NCBI RefSeq assembly: GCF_019711195.1
Contig: NZ_CP081299.1
Span: 4,500,001-4,564,000 of the forward strand
From: Dyadobacter sp. NIV53
GTDB lineage: Bacteria; Bacteroidota; Bacteroidia; Cytophagales; Spirosomataceae
Length of the DNA stretch: 64,000 bases
Direction of reading: 5' to 3'
Within the stretch, counting starts at the first letter, position 1; each line of letters starts with the position of its first letter. Below the pieces are notes generated by a model, which ran no database searches, was not told the DNA's origin, and saw only the letters and a list, made by a program, of their open reading frames with translations. The translations under genes were made by a program, and so were the position numbers. Positions 26,392-37,165 of this stretch are shown here, piece after piece.

Positions 26392-27222
26392 TTAGCCAAC
26401 TATACGATTGGTATTTTGCCGTGATTGCCAAATGAAATAAAGACCCAGTATTACCGCAGGAATACTCAAAATCTGACCCATATTTAATGCATAATTTGCT
26501 TCAAAGGCTTCCTGATTCTCTTTCAGAAATTCATACAGAAACCTTAAAGTAAACACCCATACAAAAAATACTCCAACGAGCATTCCGCGTGGCGTATTTT
26601 CTTTGAAACGGTTCCAAAGAGCAAACAGTATAAAAAAGAGGACAAGGCAGGAGATCGATTCGTAGAGCTGGGCCGGATGCCTTGGTTTTTGCAAAAACTC
26701 CGTATTTTTCATAAAAATAAAACCCCATGGCACATTTGTTGGCCTTCCTACAATTTCAGAATTCATTAAATTTCCAAAACGTATGAAACAGCCCGCCAAT
26801 GCAACTACGATCACGATACGGTCGGCAACCCAGAAAAATGTTTGTCCTGAAAGTTTACGTGAACGGGAATAAAGTATAAGCCCCGTAATAATTCCAATAA
26901 TTGCACCATGACTGGCAAGGCCGGCATAAGGTGGCAGAATAACCTCCAATGGATTTTTAAACAGTACTTCAGGCTGGTAAAACAAAAAATGCCCGATCCT
27001 TGCGCCAACCACGGTAGAGATAACCATGTAAAGTGTCAGTGCGTCAATATCTTCCATTGGTTTTTTCTCCTTTTTGAAAACATGGATCATAACCTGCTGT
27101 CCGATCAGAAATCCGGCAGCGAATAGTAAGCCATACCAACGAACAGGAAAAGGGCCCAAGCCAAGAAATTCAGGAATTGTAAAAATTTCGGGATTGGCAT
27201 CCCAAATGATATAGGAAATCAT
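26392..27222 (-). CDS. lgt: Prolipoprotein diacylglyceryl transferase
   Basis: Lgt transfers diacylglycerol from phosphatidylglycerol to the lipobox cysteine of prolipoproteins, the first step of lipoprotein maturation in the inner membrane. The 276-residue product has seven hydrophobic segments, the early FPVRWYGLLFAAGF segment with the conserved Arg-Trp-Tyr, and the Lgt signature around AGCFIRFGNLMNSEIVGRPT. Length is normal for the family. It serves the many SPII lipoproteins in this window. It is divergent from yidD with 148 bases between. Confidence 0.97.
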   Translation of the reverse strand: MISYIIWDANPEIFTIPEFLGLGPFPVRWYGLLFAAGFLIGQQVMIHVFKKEKKPMEDIDALTLYMVISTVVGARIGHFLFYQPEVLFKNPLEVILPPYAGLASHGAIIGIITGLILYSRSRKLSGQTFFWVADRIVIVVALAGCFIRFGNLMNSEIVGRPTNVPWGFIFMKNTEFLQKPRHPAQLYESISCLVLFFILFALWNRFKENTPRGMLVGVFFVWVFTLRFLYEFLKENQEAFEANYALNMGQILSIPAVILGLYFIWQSRQNTNRIVG

Positions 27223-27370
27223 GCGTTTATGATGTTAATTGGCAAACCGGCTTTCAGTTTTTATTGGTTAATTTCACAAAGATGAATGAAAATTCAATTC
27301 AAGATTCAATCCTGTTTTATAAAACGAACAATTTGAAGATGAAAGACACGACTTTAATACAAGAAATAAG

Positions 27371-27580
27371 ATGAAATTTTTACTCATAGGTCTGGTGCGT
27401 ATATATCAGGGTGTGCTGTCGCCATATCTTCCCAATTCCTGCCGGTATACACCCACCTGCTCGCAATACATGATACAGGCGGTACAAAAACACGGTGCTT
27501 TCAAGGGCGGATGGATGGGGATGAAACGTTTTGCAAGATGCCATCCCTGGGGAGGACATGGCCATGATCCTGTCCCTTAA
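27371..27580 (+). CDS. yidD: Membrane protein insertion efficiency factor YidD
   Basis: The 69-residue product matches YidD throughout: LIGLVRIYQGVLSP, the conserved Cys region NSCRYTPTCSQYM, and the C-terminal GMKRFARCHPWGGHGHDPVP. YidD assists YidC-dependent membrane insertion. In many bacteria it lies beside rnpA or yidC; here it is alone between lgt and the MoxR-type ATPase gene. The ATG at 27371 gives the standard length. Confidence 0.97.
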   Translation: MKFLLIGLVRIYQGVLSPYLPNSCRYTPTCSQYMIQAVQKHGAFKGGWMGMKRFARCHPWGGHGHDPVP

Positions 27581-27599
27581 CCTATTACATTTGTTTTTT

Positions 27600-28553
27600 T
27601 TAACCTATTGCAACTTTTCTTAATATAGAATCAATGATAGAAATGGTGCGGACATTATCTGCTTCCGCTTCATAATTCAGTAAAATACGGTGGTTCATAA
27701 TGTCTGGTGCGAGCTCTTTAATATCCTCAGGCAGCACATAATCCCGGCCTTCCAGATAAGCTAGTGCCTTCGCTGCTCTGTTCAAAAATATCGTTGCTCT
27801 TGGTGAAACCCCAAATTGTATGTAACGCGCTTCGTCCCGGAGGCCGTATTCCAAAGGCCGTCGGGTAGCAAAGACAAGTTCAATAATATACCGTTCCAGC
27901 GTATCGGATATATTTACTTTATTGACGTTTTCGCGAATCGCAAATATGTCCTCCTTGTTCAGGATCGGCCTTATTTTGTAATCGTAATTAATATCGGACA
28001 TGCGGCGCATTACTTCCAGTTCTTCCTGTTTGTTGAGATAATCCACATAGACTTTCATCATAAACCGGTCAATCTGTGCTTCGGGAAGTGGATACGTTCC
28101 TTCCTGTTCAACGGGATTCTGTGTAGCGAGTACAATGAAGGGGCGGTCGAGCTGATAAGTTTCATCACCAATCGTTACCTGCTTTTCCTGCATAGCTTCC
28201 AGCAATGCGGATTGTACCTTGGCAGGAGAGCGGTTTACTTCATCCGCCAGGATAATGTTCGAAAATATGGGCCCTTTTTTTACTTCGTAATCGCCGATCT
28301 TGGGTTTATAGATCATCGTCCCGATCAAATCGGCAGGCAAGAGATCAGGTGTAAATTGTATACGTTTGAAATCCAGGTGCAAAACTTTTGCCATGGTGTT
28401 GATGGTCAGCGTTTTGGCAAGCCCGGGAACACCTTCCAGAAGAACATGGCCGCCGGTGAAAAGTCCGATTAAAAGACGGTTAAGCAGCTTGTCCTGCCCA
28501 ACAACAACCTTTCCCATTTCGTCCAGTACATCCTTTATTTTTTCTAAATACAT
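27600..28553 (-). CDS. MoxR family AAA+ ATPase
   Basis: The 317-residue product is a MoxR-type ATPase: Walker A GGHVLLEGVPGLAKT, Walker B IILADEVNRSPAKVQSALL, sensor 1 LATQNPVEQEGTYPLPEAQ, and the C-terminal lid with SPRATIFLNRAAKALA. MoxR proteins act with VWA-domain partners as chaperones for protein activation. In this order the usual partners (DUF58, VWA, TPR genes) are not adjacent; only prmC lies upstream, 91 bases away. Cytoplasmic. Confidence 0.95.
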   Translation of the reverse strand: MYLEKIKDVLDEMGKVVVGQDKLLNRLLIGLFTGGHVLLEGVPGLAKTLTINTMAKVLHLDFKRIQFTPDLLPADLIGTMIYKPKIGDYEVKKGPIFSNIILADEVNRSPAKVQSALLEAMQEKQVTIGDETYQLDRPFIVLATQNPVEQEGTYPLPEAQIDRFMMKVYVDYLNKQEELEVMRRMSDINYDYKIRPILNKEDIFAIRENVNKVNISDTLERYIIELVFATRRPLEYGLRDEARYIQFGVSPRATIFLNRAAKALAYLEGRDYVLPEDIKELAPDIMNHRILLNYEAEADNVRTISIIDSILRKVAIG

Positions 28554-28644
28554 TTTAGTTCGTTTTACGCTGAGGCGATGTGCTTTTTGCGGGCAATTTT
28601 ATGCCGCAAAACATACAGGGAAAAATTACAGATGAATAAAAATA

Positions 28645-29508
28645 TTATTTATCCCAGATTGCTCTCACAAAACGGTCCTTTCCATGAATGTCCCGTAAGA
28701 TCTCAACGTTTTTGTATTCACGCTCTTCAAAAACTTTTTTGGTTTCAATGCCAAAATGCTCATTGATTTCCACATAACATTTACCCGCAGGTTTCAGATG
28801 GTGTTTTCCAAAATCTGCAATTGCCTTATAAAATAACAGCGGATCGTTATCCTCAACAAATAAAGCTTCATGCGGCTCAAAACGGAGCACATTAGGTCTC
28901 ATATGTTCGGCCTCAGAATAGGTAACATAAGGAGGATTACTCACCAGACAGTCAAACTGGATAATGTCGCCGGGTAATGGAAAGGTTACATCGAGCATAT
29001 CCTGCTTTGCAAAATGTACATCTGCAAGTAACTGGCGGGCATTTTCACGGGCTACTTCTAATGCTTCGTCTGATACATCCCAGGCATGCACAGAAACATG
29101 GGGAAGAAAACGTGCTAAAACAATAGCAATACAGCCACTGCCGGTTCCTATATCCAGAATTGAAATATTTTTATCAGGTTCCGCATAATCACGGGTAACC
29201 ATTTGTACAAGTTCCTCTGTTTCAGGGCGAGGAATGAGTACCGAAGAAGAAACCCTGAATTCAAGACCACAAAATTCGGTTGATCCGATAATATGCTGAA
29301 CAGGTTCATTATTGTTGAGACGGGCAATTATAGAAAGCCAGTCTGGTTGTGCAGTTGTTTCAGCGATAGGCCTGTCGACCAGAACATCAATGTTTCTCAA
29401 TCGCATGTAATGTTCCAGCAGCATGAATGTAATTGCCTGCGCTTCTTTAACGGGATATACTTTAATGTTACTTACAATATTCTGATATAGCTGACGTGCC
29501 GAAGTCAT
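28645..29508 (-). CDS. prmC: Peptide chain release factor N5-glutamine methyltransferase
   Basis: PrmC methylates the Gln of the GGQ motif in release factors RF1 and RF2. The 287-residue product has the N-terminal helical domain with EPVQHIIGSTEFCGLEF and LIPRPETEELV, the SAM-binding ILDIGTGSGCIAIVLA, and the catalytic SNPPYV. Length is normal. It shares a 94-base gap with the divergent ribD. Confidence 0.97.
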   Translation of the reverse strand: MTSARQLYQNIVSNIKVYPVKEAQAITFMLLEHYMRLRNIDVLVDRPIAETTAQPDWLSIIARLNNNEPVQHIIGSTEFCGLEFRVSSSVLIPRPETEELVQMVTRDYAEPDKNISILDIGTGSGCIAIVLARFLPHVSVHAWDVSDEALEVARENARQLLADVHFAKQDMLDVTFPLPGDIIQFDCLVSNPPYVTYSEAEHMRPNVLRFEPHEALFVEDNDPLLFYKAIADFGKHHLKPAGKCYVEINEHFGIETKKVFEEREYKNVEILRDIHGKDRFVRAIWDK

Positions 29509-29602
29509 TTTTCGTTGGATTTTTTATTCTAATGTCGGAAAGTTAACAAATTATAAGAACTCCCGAAACTTGAGTTTAAAAGGAGGTTTGTATTTTTACC
29601 GC

Positions 29603-30688
29603 ATGAACTCAGATATTCAATGGATGCAGCGGGCTTTACAACTCGCAGAATACGGCCGTGGAAGTGTAAGTCCAAACCCAATGGTAGGCTGTGTGGTGGT
29701 ACACAATGAGAGGATAATTGGTGAAGGCTGGCATCGCCACTATGGAGAACCTCATGCGGAAGTAAGAGCAATAGAGGATGTGATAAAAAGAGGAAATGAA
29801 GCATTTTTGCCGGAATCTACTGTTTATGTAACCTTGGAACCGTGCTCCCATACAGGCAAAACGCCGCCTTGTGCCGATCTGCTGGTCAGTAAAAATGTGA
29901 AGCGCGTTGTAGTTTGTAACGGAGATCCGAATCCGCTTGTATCCGGCCGGGGAATTGATCGCTTACAAAAAGCGGGAATAGATGTAATATGTAATGTTTT
30001 AGGTGTAGAAGGCTCCGAACTTAATAAAAGATTTTTTACCAGTTTTAACCAAAACCGGCCTTACGTCATATTAAAGTGGGCAGAAACGGCTGATGGTTTT
30101 CTGGGACATGAAGATGGTACTCCGTTAAAAATCAGTGGGGAACTTTCGAGTATGCGCGTTCACAAGTGGCGAAGTGAAGAAGATTCGATCCTGGTTGGAT
30201 TTAAAACTGCCCTGATGGATAATCCAAAATTAAACGTACGGCACTGGGAAGGCAGAAATCCGGTTCGGGTGGTTTTGGATAGAAATTTACTGTTACCGGA
30301 AACACTTCATTTGTTTGACAAAACGCAGCCAACCATTATTATTAATTATAAAAAAGAAACGCCAGCTCCTACCAATCCGGAACGTTATGCTGAAAACAAC
30401 GAAATCTCCTATATTCAGCTTAATCCGGAATTAGAAGAAATCGGCCCGTTACTGGAACATTTACATCAGCGAAAAATTCAGTCTGTATTTGTTGAGGGCG
30501 GAACCGCTGTAATAAATGCGTTTTTAGAAAGCGGTTTGTGGGATGAAATCCGCCGGTGCCAGGGTCAAAAAGTGATTGGTACAGGAGTTAGAGCTCCCAT
30601 GCCACAAGGTATTCTGACCGGTTCGGAAAAAGTGCAGGACGATCTGTGGACTTTTTATAAAAGGGCATTTACACTACCACGCGGCTGA
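29603..30688 (+). CDS. ribD: Bifunctional riboflavin biosynthesis deaminase/reductase
   Basis: RibD deaminates and then reduces the pyrimidine intermediate after GTP cyclohydrolase II in riboflavin synthesis. The 361-residue product has the zinc deaminase domain (GEPHAEVRAIEDV for the His-Ala-Glu site, then EPCSHTGKTPPCADLL for the two Cys) and the C-terminal RibD reductase domain (ILKWAETADGFL, VEGGTAVINAFLESGLWDEI). The ATG at 29603 starts MNSDIQWMQRAL, the normal N-terminus; an in-frame TTG at 29570 is rejected. No FMN riboswitch is recognisable in the 94-base upstream gap. Confidence 0.97.
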   Translation: MNSDIQWMQRALQLAEYGRGSVSPNPMVGCVVVHNERIIGEGWHRHYGEPHAEVRAIEDVIKRGNEAFLPESTVYVTLEPCSHTGKTPPCADLLVSKNVKRVVVCNGDPNPLVSGRGIDRLQKAGIDVICNVLGVEGSELNKRFFTSFNQNRPYVILKWAETADGFLGHEDGTPLKISGELSSMRVHKWRSEEDSILVGFKTALMDNPKLNVRHWEGRNPVRVVLDRNLLLPETLHLFDKTQPTIIINYKKETPAPTNPERYAENNEISYIQLNPELEEIGPLLEHLHQRKIQSVFVEGGTAVINAFLESGLWDEIRRCQGQKVIGTGVRAPMPQGILTGSEKVQDDLWTFYKRAFTLPRG

Positions 30689-30758
30689 CCGCCAATATTT
30701 TATCCCGGCAGCGACAGATCCCTCTGATGTTTTTCTCTAACAATACTTTAACTCCAAA

Positions 30759-31532
30759 CTAAACGCTCCACATATCTTCTTCCGACGACCATATATCCCA
30801 TGCTTTTTCGGCTTGCAATTCCAGCATTTTCATGCCGTTCTGCAAAACTGCACCTTTTTCAGCGCCATTTTTAAGAAACTGGGTTTGAGCCGGGTTATAT
30901 ATCAAATCGTATAAATAATGGTTTTTTGTAACAAACTGATAAGGAATAGCCGGGCATTCGTCCACATGCGGGAACATGCCTAACGGAGTCGTATTAATAA
31001 TCAGGAGATAGGTATTCATAATTTCCTCGGTAAGATCTTCGTAAAGAAATGTATCGGTTCCCTTTTGACGTGATACTACTTTGTAATCCACATGAAGATC
31101 CTGTAACGCAACTTCAACCGCCTTGGCTGCGCCTCCATGGCCTAAAACCAGCGCTTTAAAATTGGTACATGTTTCTCCTCTGCGGTCCAGCCATTCTATC
31201 AGAGACTGACGAAAACCATAATAGTCCGTATTAAAACCTTTTGTACTGCCATCAGCAAAAACCTTAATGGTATTTACAGCACCAATTCTTTCAGCCGAAG
31301 CATCATCCAGATCATCCAGATAAGGGATTACATCTTGTTTATAAGGAATTGTTACATTTAAACCTCTCAGATCGGGTGTGTTTTTTAGCAGATCAGCCAG
31401 ACCGTCCAGGCTTTTCATTTCATATAAATTGTAGCTGCTGTCCTTTATTTTTTCGCGTATAAATTTATCCGTAAAGTAGCGTTTGGAAAATGAATGCGTA
31501 AGCGGAAAGCCGATTAAACCGTATAAATCCAT
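30759..31532 (-). CDS. aroE: Shikimate dehydrogenase
   Basis: AroE reduces 3-dehydroshikimate to shikimate with NADPH. The 257-residue product has the substrate-binding start GLIGFPLTHSFSKRYF, the catalytic Lys/Asn block LNVTIPYKQDV, GAVNTIKV, NTDYYGFRQSL, the nucleotide motif VLGHGGAAKAVEVAL and INTTPLGMFPHVDECP. It is slightly shorter than the enterobacterial enzyme, as usual for Bacteroidota. It is divergent from the subtilase gene. Confidence 0.96.
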   Translation of the reverse strand: MDLYGLIGFPLTHSFSKRYFTDKFIREKIKDSSYNLYEMKSLDGLADLLKNTPDLRGLNVTIPYKQDVIPYLDDLDDASAERIGAVNTIKVFADGSTKGFNTDYYGFRQSLIEWLDRRGETCTNFKALVLGHGGAAKAVEVALQDLHVDYKVVSRQKGTDTFLYEDLTEEIMNTYLLIINTTPLGMFPHVDECPAIPYQFVTKNHYLYDLIYNPAQTQFLKNGAEKGAVLQNGMKMLELQAEKAWDIWSSEEDMWSV

Positions 31533-31707
31533 ATTATTGACGACCCAAGCCGTTGTGAAATTTTCCTGGTGTTAAAGCGGCGAAGTTACTTCAGTCGTTA
31601 TCGAATTACAAATATTTATACTGTCAGGGAATATATATCAGACATTTACATCCCCATTTTTAAAGTGAATTTATTTGCAGAACTTAGCATATCTAATACA
31701 ACACACT

Positions 31708-34700
31708 ATGAAAATCTTATACCTGCATTTTACCTGCATTATCTTTATTTTAAACTCTTTTTCGGGCGCCGCGCAAAGTGTAAACGACTATCACCTTTTA
31801 TTGAAAAATGGCTCTTTTACGCCGGAAAGGAACATTTTGCCTGATGGAAGTAATGGAATTAATCTGCGAACTTCTTCTTTTAATTCAAAATCATTTGTAA
31901 TTATCCAGTTCGAAGAAATCCCGGATGAAGAAGAACGCAGACAATTAAAAAATGCCGGGATTACATTGCTGGATTATATCCCGAATTACGCTTACACGGC
32001 AACCATAACAGGCTCATTTAATGCGAAAATACTTTCTACAAATAAGGCCAGAGCAGTAGTCAGTTTATCGGCTGAACAAAAAATGCAGCCTATATTGGCT
32101 AATGGCAAATTTCCTGCCCATGCAATTAAAACAGCAGGTACAATTGATGTCTGGATCAGTTTTCCAGGATCATTTGCTTTTGAAGAGATCCAAACCGGAT
32201 TAAAAAATGAAAATTTTACTATTATCTCTGACCTGTACAAAAATTATCAGGTTGTTTCTCTTCGGATTCCGGTTGCCAGACTGAAAGAATTGGCGTTACT
32301 ACCATTTGTACAATATGTACAGGCCATACCTCAGGAAGACAAGCCGATCAATAACAAAAGTACAAGCAATGCACGCGCAAATGTACTGGCCTCTGCACTT
32401 CCGGCTGGCAGGAAGTTACATGGAGAAGGTGTTGCAGTAGGAGTAGGAGATAATGCCAATCCATTGCAGCACATTGATTTTAACGGACGTATGATCAACC
32501 GCACGGCTGTTACCGATGGCTCTCATGGTGTGCACGTAATGGGGACGGTCGGTAGCGCCGGAATTGTGAATGAACGTTATACGGGTTATGCGCCCAAAGC
32601 AAATATTATAGCTCAGAACTACTCCGGTATTTTTGCTTTTGCTCCTGCTTATGTAAAAGATTACGGAATGGTAATCACCAATAATTCTTATGGCGGCGAT
32701 GTCAACAATTGTGAAACCTTCGGGGTTTATGATATGTATTCCAATATTCTGGATCAGCAGGCTTTTCAAATGCCGTATTTACAGCATGTTTTTGCGGCGG
32801 GCAACAGCGGCTCTACTGCCTGCAGTCCGTATCCTACCGGATTTGCCAATGTATTGAGTGGCTACCAGACAGCAAAAAATGTGATCAGCGTAGGCAACAC
32901 TACGGAAACAGGTGTAATTGCACCCAGTTCCAGCCGAGGGCCGGTAAAAGACGGGCGGATCAAGCCTGAAATTACAGCGCAAGGGAACCTCTGTTTTTTC
33001 AACAATTCCAAAAGATACATATGGTTCGGCAACGGGTACGAGCATGGCTTCTCCGGCAGTATCGGGCGGTTTGGCTTTGCTGTATCAGCGATACCGGCAG
33101 CTTAATTCCAATACGAACCCTAAAAATGCTTTAATGAAGGCACTGTTATGCAATAGCGGAACTGATAAAGGGATCGACGGCCCGGATTACAAATACGGAT
33201 TTGGCTGGATGAACCTGTTGCGTTCTTTAAAAATGATGGAAAGCAGTGCTTATAAAAATGATTCCGTCAGCCATTTGGCCAGCAAAGTAATTACGATCAG
33301 TGTTCCGGCTAATACTGCACAGCTTAAAGTAATGCTTTACTGGAATGATCCTGCGGCTGCCGTTTTATCAGGCCGAAATCTGGTTAATAACCTGGATCTG
33401 ACAGTAACTAATCCATCGTCTGTTGTTACACTTCCCAAGCTTTTAGATCCAACTCCATTAAATGTGAATAATCCGGCAACGACCGGCGTCGATAATGTCA
33501 ACAACATTGAACAGGTGGTGATCAATAATCCAACGGGCGGAACCTATTCTATAACGGTAAAAGGAACATCGGTTGTTCAGAATCCAAGGCAGGAATATTT
33601 TGTCGTTTATGATATAATACCAGTTTCTACGACTCTAACGTATCCCATCGGAAATGAACACCTGAAAGATGGTGATGCGATTTATATCAACTGGGATTCT
33701 TTTGGCAATTCAGACAGTACTTTTAATGTGCAATATTCCTTAAATAACGGCACAAACTGGACTAGTATCGGCACTAATCTGGCAGCAGCTACACGTCAGC
33801 TAAGCTGGACAATTCCTTCTGCAGCAATCACAGACAAAGCCAGGATTAAGGTCATTCAGAACGGTACAGGAATAGAAAGTATAAGTGAAGTTTTTACAAT
33901 TCTGGGCGTACCCACAGTTTCACTTTCCACAACGCAATGTGAAGGTTATATAGCAATTAACTGGACTGCCGTGACCGGTGCTACGGATTATGAAGTGATG
34001 ATTCTGAAAGGTGATGAAATGGTGTCCGCTGATTCTACGGCTTTAACCAGTTTTAAAATCAGTAATTTATCCAGAGATTCCACGTATTGGGTTTCGGTAC
34101 GCGCAAGATTGAATAAACATCCCGGAAGGCGTGCAATTGCTATTTCAAGAAAACCGGACAGCGGCGACTGTTCAGGTGCGATTTCGGATAATGATCTGAA
34201 AATAGAACAGATTCTATTTCCGGAAGGATCGGGACGGAAAAACACTTCCACGGAATTTATTGGCTCACAGTCCATTAAGATCAGGATCAAAAATCTGGAC
34301 AATGTTAATTCCACAGATGCTTTTACGGTTGGTTATTCTGTAAATGGGGCAGCCATTGCACCGCAATCTGTAACTCCGGTTATTCCGGGCGGAGGAACAT
34401 TCGATTATACATTTTCGGGTACTGTAAATTTTTCAGCAACCAATACTTATGAAGTAAAAGTTTTCCTGAATAAAGCCAATGATCCGGTTCAGGGAAATAA
34501 TACACTGACCAGAACATTCCGGCAGCTGGATAATAATGAAATAAGCCTTCCATTTTTTGACAATCTTGAAACGCTTACTGAACAAACTTATTCAACCGGT
34601 CAAACGGGGTTTACCGGGGGAAACCGATATGATTTCAGCACTGATTCAGATGCAGGAAGGATACGCACTTTTGTGAATTCGGGAATGGCTTTCTCCGGAA

Positions 34701-37105
34701 ATAAAGCTTTTACCCTGGATGCAAACCGGTATTTCGTGGCTGGCGTTACCAATTATTTATACGGCACCTTTAATTTATCTGCTTATCATGTAGCTACGGA
34801 TGATGTGCGTCTGGATTTCAGGTTTAAAAATTACGGACAATTAAGTAATGCAAATAACAAAGTATGGATTCGGGGAAAAAATACCGATCCCTGGATTGAA
34901 GCGTATGATTTATTTGCCAGCCAGAATGCAGCTGAACAGGGTTATAAATTCACTCCAAGTATTGAATTAAGTAATCTTTTGTCCACTTACGGGAAGGATT
35001 TGTCATCAAGTTTTCAGGTTCGGTGGGGGCAATGGGGGCAATTGATTACGGCAGATAATACCAGCGGTGCAGGTTATTCATTTGATGATATCAAATTATA
35101 CAAGGTTACCGATGATATCCAGATTTTGAGTATTATCAATCCGGCGTTGGAAAATTGCGGTTTGAGCAGTGCCGAATCCATTTCGGTTACTGTACGAAAC
35201 AGTTCAGCAGGGAATATAACCAATATTCCTGTTACCTATAAACTGACCAACGGCACTTTGGTAACTGAAACAATATCGTCTGTTCCTGCCAGAACGAACA
35301 TGAACTATGTTTTTAGCACCAAGGCTAATTTGTCTGCTTTTGGTGACCAAACTGTTAAGGTTTGGAGTAGCTTACAAACAGATAGTTACCAGCTGAACGA
35401 TACCTTACAGGTTGATTTTTATAACGCACCTATCATCAGCAGTTTCCCTTATTTACAGAATTTTGAATCGGGCAATGGTTCGTGGCATAGCAACGGAAAA
35501 AATAATTCGTGGCAATATGGTTCGCCGGTTTCAGCACTGATCAACACGGCTGCAAGCGGGAGTAAAGCGTGGAAAACCAATTTGTCCGGAAGTTATAATG
35601 ATAAGGAACTATCCTATTTGTATTCACCGTGTTTTACAGTTTCCGGTTTGAGTGCGCCAACTTTAAGTTTTAGTCTGGCTCTGGATTTTGAAGTGTGTGA
35701 CCCGACGGCATGTGATATTGCTTATGTGGAATATTCAGGAAATGGCGGAGCCTGGACACGCCTTGGAGCAAGTGGACAGGGTACCAACTGGTACAACAAA
35801 ACATATGACGGAAATGGGGCATGGAGCATTCAGGATTACACACGCTGGCATGTTGCAACAATTCCTTTGCCAACAGGATTTACAAATTTGAAATTACGGT
35901 TCGTAATGAAGTCAGATCCTTTTGTACAACGTGAAGGGATTGCAATTGACGATATTCATATTTACAGCAGAGTAAGTGGTATTTATGATGAATCATCCAC
36001 GCTGACCCCTGTAAACCAAAGTATTCCAGGTTCAGCGAACTGGATTGATTTCACTAAAAACGGTAAGTTAATTGCATCTGTTAATTCAAATAACCAGGTA
36101 TTGGGTGCTACTGATATTCAGGCATTTATTAATACCGGGGCTGTTCGTAACGCCAATGAGCAATTTTATCTGAACAGGAATATTACCATTAAACCGGCTA
36201 ACGCAAGTCTGGTGAATCCGGCTACGGTCCGTATTTATTTTCTGGATTCAGAAGTGGAGTCGCTGGTCAATGCAACCGGATGTACTTCATGCGTAAAGCC
36301 CTCGGATGCTTATGAACTAGGTGTTTCAAAATATACAAACACCGCCGACAGAACCAGAGAAGACGGTGATTTTGCAAATAGCACCGGTAATAACTGGTCA
36401 TTTATTCCCTCTGCGGAGGTTATAAAAGTGCCGTTTGATAAAGGTTACTATGCTGAAATAAAAGTGAAGAATTTCTCTGAGTTCTGGTTCAGTAAAAATT
36501 TACTCGGAACGGCGGAGGCTCTACCCGTCAGGCTGGTCAGTTTTACCGCAAAAAGAAGAACAGGAAGTGATTTGTCAAATGATGTGTTACTGGAATGGAC
36601 GACCTCATCAGAAGAGAATTTTGATCATTTTGAAGTGGAAGTCGTTGTTGGTAATGAAGATTACCGGTTAAACCGCTTTGTGAAAATAGGAGAGGTTGCA
36701 GGAAATGGTGGTGGTTTGTCCAATCAGCAATATTTCTTTACAGATACAGAAAACAATAAATCCGGTGTGCGTTATTACCGTTTAAAAATGATTGATCAGG
36801 ATGGCAGTTATACTTATTCCAGAGCGAGACCGGTAATATTTGGTGATAAAATGGAATGGCATATATATCCGAATCCTTCTGCAGGAATTTTTAATGTGGT
36901 TTTTCAGGCAAATGTTAACCAGGAAATAAATGTAAAAGTATATGATCTTACAGGCCGCCTTTATTTTGAATCAAAAGTTGCGGCAAACGGTTTTCTTCAA
37001 AAACACCAGGTTGATTTATCCAAGTCAGCTTTTTCATCAGGATTATATCTGATAGAAGTCAGTGCAGGATTGGAAAAGCAGACTTTTAAAGTGATTAAGA
37101 ATTAG
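31708..37105 (+). CDS. Secreted S8 subtilase with T9SS C-terminal signal, frameshifted at about 32983-32990
   Basis: This is one gene of about 1,800 codons broken by a single-base insertion. The start is ATG 31708 with a signal peptide (cleavage near GAAQS). The catalytic Asp lies in VGVGDNANPLQH (near residue 248), His in DGSHGVHVMGTV (near 273), the oxyanion Asn in VFAAGNSGS, and Ser in GTSMASPAVSGG, coded at 33041 in a different frame from the first three. Removing one G or C in GGGAACC at 32983-32990 restores VFSTIPKDTYGSATGTSMASP. Downstream come an FN3-like domain, several CARDB/MAM-like beta domains and a type IX sorting domain (YPNPSAGIFNVVF, DLTGRLYFES, GLYLIEV). A surface or secreted protease is inferred. 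Confidence 0.9.
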
Positions 37106-37165
37106 TATGAGATAAAAAGTGTTTAATTTACTGTTCAGTTACTCATTGATACCTCCATATTTATT

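Noticed and set aside
27577..27615. Direct repeat TTAACCTATT between yidD and the MoxR gene
   Set aside because: It is a 10-base repeat around the two stop codons in AT-rich sequence; chance is sufficient.
29509..29602. FMN riboswitch ahead of ribD
   Set aside because: Only 94 bases separate ribD from the divergent prmC and no RFN-type conserved segments are visible.
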